Assembly (NCBI RefSeq): GCF_001659605.2 | Contig: NC_035173.2 | Span: 7,871,769-7,935,768, forward strand | Length of the DNA: 64,000 nt | From: Manihot esculenta | Lineage: Eukaryota > Streptophyta > Magnoliopsida > Malpighiales > Euphorbiaceae | Direction: 5' to 3' | In this document: positions 52,994-62,256 of the stretch, one piece after another | Numbering within the stretch: the stretch's first letter is position 1 | How the letters are laid out: each line of letters opens with the position of its first letter | Translations under genes and position numbers: made by a program | Notes under the pieces: generated by a model | The model's input: the letters and a program-made list of their open reading frames with translations, nothing else | The model's database searches: none | Told to the model about the DNA's origin: nothing

Positions 52994-54407
52994 TGATAGC
53001 GGTTGTCGAAACCGTCAAAAATAAACCTATTATCAACCAACAAAATATTTTGCAGATAGTGGTAATAGGGTCGAACCACAGGAATTTGACACTACGGATT
53101 TTCCTAATAATGACTTGGACAAGTAAATAAATAAGAAGAGGGGGGTTTGATTTGATGAATTGAAACTAAATAGCAAGAGAAAGCAAAAAAGATGAGAATT
53201 CTAATGGGAGAAGGATTCTAGTTGAAGCATGGATCTATTTCAGTTTGTTTAGAATTGATCATTGACTCTTTTTGATACTCCTATTTATTTCAATAAATTA
53301 ATTTAGGATATGGAAGACGCTTCTCACAATCCAAATTCCTCCTTAGTTCTAGTTTGACTAGGAAACGTTCACTAATCAAACACTAGTTAACAAAATGCCA
53401 ATAAACGTCCTTGGGGCTTTTAGCATCGAACAACTGTTAACTGCATTAAGACTTAGAGAAACCTAATTCTAACCTTGCCAATCGCGTGGTCAAGTTTAGA
53501 TTATGCAACTGATTGTACTTGTGTTTAGACAATCTAAGCAATTATGGACCTAAATCATTCAAATAATTTATTACTTATGCAATTAAAAGCAACAGGCCTT
53601 AATTGATTCTAAAAGCAAAGCAATAATAATAGAAAGATCAAGTTGCATAAATATTGAAAGTAAATAAGAGTTTAACAATGGAGATTTAATCTCCCAATTC
53701 ATCATAAACTGAATTTTTCCAACTTCAACTAGAAAAGAAAAGTGTTTAGCCACTCATGGTGGACAAAACCACAAAAGAAAAAAAGAAAAGTAGAAGAAGA
53801 AAGGCTGTTGGAATTCTGCAGATTTTTCTATGAGATTCTGCTGAAGATCTGATGATCTTTTGCTGGTTTGGGGCTGCCTCCTTTTATAGGTGAAGAATCC
53901 TAATCCACTTAGGATTTGGAATCCTAGTATGGATTGGTCTTTTTGTAGTCTTTAATCTCCTCTTTGCTTTTGTATTTACTTGTGAATAAATCTTCTTCTT
54001 GAGGGAGTCTATCTTTGGGAGTGACTCTTGGAGATGTCCTAGAATTGATCTTGAAGTGTTTGAAGTAGGATAAGACTTCAATGCTTTTGGATTTTGAATT
54101 CTTCCTTTTTCCCGCTCTGCTGTCCGCCTCTGCTGTCATTTTGATTTGGGCAGTGATTTGCCCAAATCGCTTGCCCCAATCACTTCCTGTGAGTCTGTCC
54201 CAGCTTTCTGCTTCAGCTTGATTTGGGCAGTGATTTGGCCAAATCACTTTGACCCAATCACTTTTCCAGCTTTTTCTGCACTTTTCTCCAACTTTCCATT
54301 TTCTTCCTTTTCTGCAAAAACATGATAAAAACCATAAATTAAGCTGAAAAATATGTAATTGAACAGTAATAAAGGTAATAAAAATGTGGCTAAATTATGT
54401 TTGATCA
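52994..54407 (-). repeat. 3' LTR of truncated Athila-like element (1414 bp)
   Basis: It is alignable throughout with 14489-15986 but clearly more diverged and ~84 bp shorter. It keeps the minus-strand TATA (53881-53888) and a motif cluster at 54140-54260. Confidence 0.85.
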
Positions 54408-55384
54408 AATACCCCCACACCTAGCTTTTTGCTTATCCTCAAGCAACAAATAACTTAGTCAATCAAGCTCCTTTTTCTTTTGAGCCTAAGTACCACTTAA
54501 TCAGCCCCCCTAGACTCCTAAGTTGAAACACCATAGTGTAGTATACATGTACTAAGGTTGTCCCATCTTTCCTTTTTTCCCATCACCTACCATGGCCAAG
54601 GGAAAGTTTTTTGACTTGATCATGCTTATTCTTTTATATTAGGCTTAATGCAACTCCTAAGAGTGACTTGCCACCTTTTAAGCATTTTTATTCAGCAGCA
54701 CTTTTTTATCCTTGCCTAAAAAAGTCACCAACCTTTTTACGCGAAGGTGCATATTGGTGATACCCACCCCCGGTTACTCAGTTGGTCACTTGTTCAAGTG
54801 GCTACTAGCTCTGTTCATAGTCTTTGACCATCGAAACAGGTTATGTTTTGTGCTTTTTGATTTTGCTGAGTTATTTTTTTTTCTTTTCTTTTTCTTTTTT
54901 TTCATAACAGTTTGGACAAATCAACTCATAGAGAGTTACACTAACTTTTTATTGCATATATATATATTTTTTCCCTTGACCATAGCAAGTGCAAAGATTC
55001 AATTTAAGAGAAAAACTCCCTAAGTGAAGGTAACACACTGTAAATGATTCAATTTAGGCTTAAAGGGTTGAAAATTTTAATGGGGTCATGAGATAGGAGG
55101 CTCTTTTAACTTTGTCATCTATGATGAGTAGAGCAAAGGCTAAAACAAAATCTATGTGTGTGTGCATATGTGCAGAAGTGAATATGAGTGCAAAAAGAAA
55201 TGTGTGTGAGAGAGAAAAAAAAATTGGTGTGTAAAAGGGTAGAAAATGCAAAAAGAAGGAAAAAGAAAGCAAAAGATGGTGCAAACAGTGCAAAAATATT
55301 CCTCAGTACCCCCACACCTAGTCTAAACATTGTCCTCAATGTAAAACATATAGAGAAAAATTAAGAGAGAAAGGGACTTACTGG

Positions 55385-55655
55385 CCTGGGGTGATTTGGT
55401 CAGTGATTTGGGCAAATTACTCGGCCAAATCACTGGCTGTCATGGTCGGTGGGTAGAAAGTTGTCCACCAGCAGTTGCAGTAGGTGCTCCATGTGTATGA
55501 TTCGGGCCTCCATTTTGTCAAGGCGAGATTCTGCAGATTGATCAACTGTTGGAGGTTCTGCTGATTTGGACAGTGATTTGGACAAATCACTTGGCCAAAT
55601 CACCTCTGCTGTAGTTAAGTTCTGCTGATTTTTCCATCAATTTGCGCAAATCACC
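55385..55655. repeat. Palindromic gatttgggcaaatc motif cluster (second copy)
   Basis: About eight half-sites in both orientations occur near the position of the 17260-17590 cluster. The spacing differs between copies, so the array itself turns over. Confidence 0.65.
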
Positions 55656-55869
55656 TATGCTGGGTTGCCTCCCAGTAGCATCCTAGTTTAAAGTCGCGGG
55701 TTGGACTTTTCTGACTTGATCAAGGCTCAAGTAATAGGGGGAGGGAAAAGGATTCCAACAGAATTAAGTAAGAGGCGCAGCACACCTTTCATTTTGGTTA
55801 TAACCCATCGTATTTCTTTCATGTACTCATGAAGTAACATGATTAATTTCTCCACTTTCAAGTGAGGTG

Positions 55870-56915
55870 TGCCTCTAGCCAAAAACACAACACTTGTATC
55901 ATAATAAAGCCAAACCTATTATGCTAGGAGAAGAAATTCTCCAAAAACACAACAAAGTCATGCTAAGAGAAATGACTTCTCAAACAACAACAATGCTTAT
56001 GTGAAGGGACCTAAGGTTGTTCATAAAATGCAAATGAAAACAAATGCTAACGAAGAGACCGACATATCACACAACTGTAATAATTTATAATAAAAAAATG
56101 GAGTATTATAATGTGTGTCTTTCACTGATTAAAAAATATATTGAATAATTTTAGAAAAATATTTCAATATTTGAAGATATAATACGATTCACATTATTTA
56201 TAATTTTGTTTAGATTTGATTTGACAGATATAGTGGTTAAAATTTATATTATGTTAAAGTTTTATATTATATTTTTTCCTATATAAATTCCTATTTTAAT
56301 AAATATAATAAAAGACCATATTAAGTCTTAAATTATATTTTTTATTTTCTATTCCATCTAAAACCAACAATTGGTATTAGAACTATTCTCTAAAGAGTCT
56401 GAAAGAGGTTCAAGGTAAGAAAAAAAAAAAGGAGAAAAGATGAAAGATCAAGAAAAACAAAATGTTATATGAAGGAAAAAATTAAGTTAGAGAAAAAAAA
56501 TGACTTTTCTAAAAACACAACATACTTATACCATAATAAATCCAAGTCTGCTATGTTAGAAGAAGAACTTCTCCAAAAGCACAATAAAAAAGTTATGTAA
56601 GAGAAATGACTTAGCAAACAATAATAATATCAATACCGAAAGGACTAAGTATGTCTATAAAATGCAAATAAAAAAATACTTATAAAAAAATCGAGATGTC
56701 ATAATATTGCAATGATTTATAACAAAAAATACAAGAAAGAGTATTGGAATATGTATTTTTCGCTATTTAAAAAATATATTGAATGATTTTAGAAAAATAA
56801 GATCCATAGTATTTATAATTTTGTTCGAATTTAATTCAGTAGATACAGTTGTTAAGATTTTTATTATGTTTTTTTTATATATAATCCATGCTTTAATATA
56901 TAAAATAAAAGATTG
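55870..56915 (+). mobile_element. TRIM-like element: LTR, 131-bp interior, LTR
   Basis: Direct repeats at 55870-56369 and 56501-56915 share aaaaacacaaca, gagaaatgactt and aaaatatattgaat in the same order. The interior starts with tggtattagaac (56372-56383), one or two changes from the initiator tRNA-Met primer site, and ends with the purine tract gagaaaaaaaa directly before TG at 56501. An interior holding only primer site and polypurine tract defines a terminal-repeat retrotransposon in miniature. The right LTR lacks its last ~90 bp, and the ~500-bp LTRs are long for a TRIM. Confidence 0.6.
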
Positions 56916-57403
56916 TATTAAAATTCTGTTTGTTTGCGAAAATAACTTATATTTGAAAAATATTTTTTATTATATAATTTTATAAAATATGGTAATAAAT
57001 GTATATGTAAAAATTTTAATAAAAATTTCAAAACGAGAAAAATTACTTTATTCTTTTAAAAGGGAAAGTAATTTTTTTATTAAAAAATTATTTTTTATTA
57101 ATTAATTTTTTTATGTATTTTAAATGTCAAAAAATATGAAAAATATATAATCAAAATATGCAAGTACATCACTGATATGAGAAAACTAAAAATAAAGGAA
57201 GCAACTAATTGATTTTGATTAGCTGAGAAACGCTTGAAAATTTTCTTTTAAACTTTATAGTCTTTGGTAAGGATTAATTTAATCATTTCATTTGTTCTCT
57301 TTACATAATCCCTTTAATTCAAGCAGCCATGAAATTTCCAAAAGAAAATCAAAATGAAACCTTTTACATTAACATGCTTATGAGGAAGGTCGGCAACAGT
57401 TGA
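56916..57403. other. A/T-rich intergenic DNA
   Basis: No supported feature is seen. Confidence 0.6.
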
Positions 57404-57485
57404 GTCGATATGTCCGAGTGGTTAAGGAGACAGACTTGAAATCTGTTGGGCTCCGCCCGCGCAGGTTCGAACCCTGCTGTCGACG
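57404..57485 (+). tRNA. tRNA-Ser (UGA anticodon), second copy
   Basis: It is identical to 51484-51565 except for one base in the variable arm (ggctccgccc instead of ggcttcgccc). The anticodon is at 57437-57439. A TTTT terminator follows at 57492. The flanks are unrelated to those of the first copy. Confidence 0.95.
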
Positions 57486-58377
57486 AAATGTTTTATTTCC
57501 ATGTTTTGTCCCAAAATGCATTGGAAGTTCTTTCATGTATTCTAGTTCGTTGAGCCAAGGTTAGCATGGTAAAATTAAAATTTTTCTATTTTCAGTAATT
57601 ATTTTTTATTTAATTTTTAAAAATGTATATCAATCTTATTAATTTAATCAAATATCAAATCATAATGATGTGTTATTAGTTTAAACATTTTTTTCATTAT
57701 AATCACTTTATTTTCCTTCTTTATTTTCTTATCCCCTTAAATTATTTTTTTTTAATTTTGAAAATATTATTTTGTAAACAATTACTAAAAATAAAAAAGT
57801 TTTTAACTACATTTTATTAAATTAGATTAAATTTTTGAATCCTTTCATTAAATTTGTTTTTATTGTGCTTATTTATATATTTTATTTTTAATTAAATTAA
57901 ATTAACATTTAAATTATATTAGGATTTTGAGTTTTATCTCAAATTTGTATTCATCTCCAATTTTTTAATAAATATAATTTATAATTTTACATTTTCTTTA
58001 TATGATCTTTAATTTTATTATAACAAATAGAAATTATACTTGATACTATATAATTTCTCATCTTTTAGGGGGAAGGGAGCAATACATGAGCTAACTTCCT
58101 CCAATAAGATTCAGCGTGCAATGTATGCTTCTATTATAGGTCACGTGAATCATTTGGTTCCCATTTTTATACAAGAAGCTAGTTGATATTTTGACATATT
58201 TATTATTATTATTAGACACTTAATTTTTATAAAAATATAAATATTTTAATTTTCATAAAAATATAAATATTTAAAATTTAAATTTGATCCTCATTAGCTT
58301 TGCTCGGGATTCAGCCTCATTAGTTTTACTGTCGCTTTCAGTTTTATTGGCCTTGCTTCGGAATTTAAGCAAGTTTT
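57486..58377. other. A/T-rich intergenic DNA
   Basis: No supported feature is seen. Confidence 0.6.
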
Positions 58378-58880
58378 AAAAAGGGTTAAGGGTTAAAAAT
58401 GCATGAATTGGTTAGATCTAAAGTGTTAGGGTTGGTGTTAGTTTTGATGATAAATGCTTGCTCTTGTGATGTTTTATAGTTGTTGTTTAGGCTAGTTTTT
58501 TATGCCCTTGTGCATGTTTAAGTGAGTATGCATGTTTTGAGGGGTTGAATGTAAGGATTTAAGAAGTTTTGGAGGCCGAGTGGATAGGGCAGTTTCGGAT
58601 TCTGCCTTGCTGGAGAACCCAGATTCGACCGCTGAAGCAAGATTCGGCCGCCGAACCTGCATGGAAGGCAGCCTTTTGGCCTTCTAAACTGCCCCTGAAA
58701 GCATGACTTTCGGATCTGTGTTGAGGTTTCGGCCGCCGAACTCGCCCCTGAAAGTCCCTGACTTTCGGATCTGTGGAGGACCTTCGGCCATCGAACCTGC
58801 CGCCGAAAGTCCCCTGTCCAGCCTTCCTTTTCTTGTTTTATGTGCATGTTTTGTTATATTTTAAGGGGTTTTCGATGAGT
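58378..58880 (+). mobile_element. Old LTR fragment of the Tekay family
   Basis: The stretch from ~58378 through the palindrome cluster (58622-58812, with agattcggccgccgaacctg and decayed relatives) to ttttaaggggttttcg corresponds to the transcribed LTR part. Many palindromes are decayed, and both LTR ends are missing. Confidence 0.75.
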
Positions 58881-59689
58881 TGTTCAGTTCGATTTTCATA
58901 AATACTAAAATTTTTATTTTCAATTTATTCGATTCAGTTCGATTTTTAACCTAATCGACCGAATGCTCATCCCTAACAAGTGCATTCAAAGGTTCCAGAT
59001 TTAATCCTCCAAATCCTTATTTTTTATATATAAAAAAATTACACATATCTCTACGAACAAGAAACACAAAACATACATTTTGAGATAAGAGAAGCAACAA
59101 GAACTTACAAATTGAAACTTTAAATTAGTGGTTTGCTTATTTGTATATATTATCTTTGAATTATTTAATTTTTAAATAATGTGTTGTGGTTTATAGGATT
59201 AAAGCAGAGCCAGCAGTGGACATGATTGGTGTATTATAAATGTTTCATTATCTCCATAATTGCTATTATTATACTTGCAAAATAGTCCTTAGTGCTATTG
59301 CTTGACAACCCAATTTAAGTCAAACCCCATGGTTTTTTCACCAGTCAACTCCCATTATAATAGCTTTTTATTTATTTAAAAATATTTTTTGCAATATTAT
59401 CAAATCCTCAAATGATTACTTCAGTATTCCGACGCTTCAGTTTAATAATAAATTAAATTAAAAAAATTAAAATTTAATATTTAATATTTATAAAAATTAA
59501 ATTAAATTAATTTTAAATATAAATTGAATCGAATAGAATCGAGTTAATTCAATTTAATAATTTTTTAAATAGTTTTTAATAATTTTTTAAACTGTTAAAT
59601 TTTTTAATAAATTATTTTCACTCTATTTTTAATATTATAAAATTTATTTAAAATATTTTAATTTTATTATAATTTAATTTTTTTATATT
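58881..59689. other. A/T-rich intergenic DNA
   Basis: A small match to the cgaactgaa repeat family occurs at 58890-58970. Nothing else can be supported. Confidence 0.5.
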
Positions 59690-59890
59690 ATAAAAATAAT
59701 ATATTATTATTATTAATCCGTTTAGTTTATTTTTTTCTGATTAAAATTAAATCGAACTGAAGTAATCATAATTTTTAAAATTAAAAATTAAATTAAATTA
59801 AAATAAATAAAAAATTAAATTAAAATTTTAAATTAATTTAATTTAATTAATTTTTTTCATTTAAACTAAATATCGATAACTCTAATTAAC
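59690..59890. repeat. Dispersed repeat with cgaactgaa words, copy 2
   Basis: Same-orientation match to 46660-46870, including attattattattaat and aaatcgaactgaa. Confidence 0.55.
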
Positions 59891-59907
59891 ATTGAATAAA
59901 GGTGTGA

Positions 59908-60042
59908 GACATTATTGGTCAGCCCACTAAATAAAGTTTTTTTTTTTTTTTTAAAAAAAAAAACCTCCTTCACGTAGACATTATTGGTCAGCCCACTAAG
60001 TTATGTTTTTTTTTAAAAAAAAAAAAAAACTCCCTTCACGTA
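59908..60042. repeat. Tandem duplication (~68 bp x 2) with T/A homopolymer hairpin
   Basis: Both units read gacattattggtcagcccac, then a poly-T run facing a poly-A run, then ctccttcacgtaga. The T/A runs could fold on each other. Confidence 0.8.
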
Positions 60043-61139
60043 GATAAATAGAGGTTTTTTTCTCAATTTAATTTTTTTTCTTTTTCTCACAATAATTAGA
60101 AAAATCTTTCAATCTTTACGTTAATCATGAGTCATAAATGTAAATGAAATGAGTTATATAAGTATAAATTTAAAACATATCAAATTTTTGCTTTAATATT
60201 ATGTTTTTAATTTTTTTTAAATTATTATTTTGATATTATGAGTTTATTTAATGTACATAATAAGAGCATCAAATTATTTTTATGATAATTTTAATTAACA
60301 AATTAATGAATAACGAAGTCTTAAATTTATTGTATTATTGGTATGAGTGGCGCAATTAATAAAGGATAGGTTGGTGAATTTTGCATTATCTTTAAAAAAT
60401 AGTTTAAAATATAAAATTTAATGGAGTACTCTAATTAATGTGATAATTAGTTAGAAGAAAATAAATTAAATAATAGTATATATATTATTATTCTAATTTT
60501 TTAGGAGTTAATTTAATTTTTAGTAATTGTTTCCAAAACATATGTAGGGGCAAACTTCAATTGTATATGGCATTTTTTAAAAAAAAAAATGGTCTAAATC
60601 AAATAGTTGCAATAGTATATAGGATTTCAATTATTAAAAAAAATTGCGGCTTATTAATGAGGAATTTAATTGTAATTTGTGAAAGGCAAACAACAGCCAC
60701 TTTTTCAAATTATTATTCAACGTTATTCATCTTGTTAGTTGAAAATAATTTATTAAATTTTTTACCCTGTTCGTTCTATAATTTTTATTTATTTTATTTA
60801 TATATATATATTAAAAAATTAATATTTTTTATTAACTTTTTAATTATATAATATTAAATTTTATTAAATACTAAGAGATATTTTTAAAAAATTTAAAAAT
60901 TAAATAAAATTAAATAGTGTTATAATAGTTAATTTATATATTACTATAATATATAAAAAGAAAAGTGGAGAATACTTTTGAAAGAATTAGATAAAAAAAG
61001 TGAATAAAAATTTTTATTAGAATGAAGTATGTTCTTAATTCATTATTAAATATTACATAGGACGGAAAGTATTAAACAATTACTTGAAAAGTTATTATTT
61101 ATAATATTTATGCTGAAAGTACCTTTTAAGATACTGAAT
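60043..61139. other. A/T-rich intergenic DNA
   Basis: No supported feature is seen; the 96-codon frame at 60561 has low-complexity composition. Confidence 0.6.
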
Positions 61140-61510
61140 CTTTTAAGAATGAGGTTCTAGATTTTCCTGCAGATTTTTAATTCAGTATACTCCTAGCTTA
61201 ACGACCTCTGTAAATCTAAATGGTCTCTCCTAAGTTAGTACTAGTTTACCTATAACAGCATTTTTTCTGGTTGCCTCCAGCCTTCTCAAAACTAAGTCAC
61301 CAACTTTCAGATTTTTCTCATAGACCTTTTAGTTGTAGTACATAGTTGCCCTTTGTGATAGGCTGTTGTTCGCACTTGCATTTCATCTCTGATTTCCTCA
61401 AGGACATTGAGGTTGCTTCTCAACTTTTCGCCAATAAGGTTTTCATCGTTAAATTGCACCCGATGTGTTGGGACTGCAATTTCATAAGGACTACTGCTGT
61501 TGTCCCATAG
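61140..61510 (-). pseudogene. Tat-type integrase C-terminal relic
   Basis: On the minus strand PYEIAVPTHRVQF, EKLRSNLNVLEEIRDEMQVR and TTAYHKGQ read in one frame and match the run after the integrase core of Tat-clade gypsy elements. Stops follow, with KLVT in place of the usual KVGDLVLR. Only this short piece survives. Confidence 0.6.
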
Positions 61511-62059
61511 GCCAACGAGAATAGGGTCTATCCCGTGGTCGTCCGAGGTGTGGTTCGGGCAACCTTTCTAACTTCTAGTCCAACATGACATTGTTATTCT
61601 TGCATCTTGTCTTCCTATGATATCAGTCTCTTCCGTACTCTTCTTCCTCCTCCATTCCTTCAGGCTCAGGCAAGAAACTCTCCTCGTCATTGTTTTCTAG
61701 AGTTCTTGCATTACCTTATTTTGAGATCGTGTCGTCGGTTCTCTCCCCTTCCTCATCTCTTTGTTTTTCTCATCAGCTCTTCTATTACTCTGTGGCGGAT
61801 TTTTCCAGTTTAGGGTGGGCTGGAGTATGTTGTCACTGAGTCCGATCAGCGTGCTTAACTGATTTGGCATACTGAGGCCTCTTTACTGTAGGATTTGACT
61901 TAACCAACTGACAGTATTTTCGAGTTGTAAGGCCATGGCCTGGAGCTCCTGGCCTGGAGCTCCTGATTAGACAATGGAGTTTGGGGGGTCGCTGTTGTTG
62001 AGCTCGACAAATTGCTTGGTAATCTAGGTGATGGGATTGGTAGACTAAAAAATGAAAAT
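61511..62059. other. Unclassified G/C-richer stretch
   Basis: The stretch has normal composition and a short direct duplication (ggcctggagctcct at ~61936 and 61950). It may be further Tat-element sequence, but no domain is recognisable. Confidence 0.3.
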
Positions 62060-62256
62060 TGTGGATTTTCTTAGGTCAAGTTCGGGCTATTCATGATAAT
62101 TAACTTAGGAAGGAAGATGAGTATTTTTGTATATCTTGATATGAATGTGTACAGTGTTTAAATACAGAGAGAAGCTCCTGATTCTAAGGAGTCTACAAAA
62201 TACAAATACACTTTGAATTAATCTATCTTATCTTAGTCTAACTGTTACTGCTAATA
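62060..62256 (-). repeat. Putative Copia 3' LTR (~197 bp)
   Basis: On the minus strand the segment runs from tattag, just after the purine tract, to tccaca. It contains a TATA-like tgtatttaaacac. The first two bases are TA instead of the usual TG, so the boundary is provisional. Confidence 0.4.

Larger units (their letters stand above)
52994..55735 (-). mobile_element. Truncated Athila-like element: one LTR plus 3' internal part
   Basis: LTR 52994-54407 (TGAT...ATCA) is followed by sequence co-linear with 15987-17650 of the element at 14489: the cccccacacct tract, one copy of the 125-bp repeat, the low-complexity Phe-type stretch and gatttgggcaaatc motifs. Homology ends shortly after gttgcctcccagtagcatcc (55668). 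Gag, protease and the 5' LTR are missing. Confidence 0.8.

Noticed and set aside
54712..55023. 103-codon ORF in the truncated Athila-like copy
   Set aside because: It crosses the tandem-repeat region and a poly-T run. The Phe-rich translation is low-complexity.
60561..60851. 96-codon ORF
   Set aside because: Low-complexity translation of A/T-rich DNA; the end is a run of Ile/Tyr/Phe codons.
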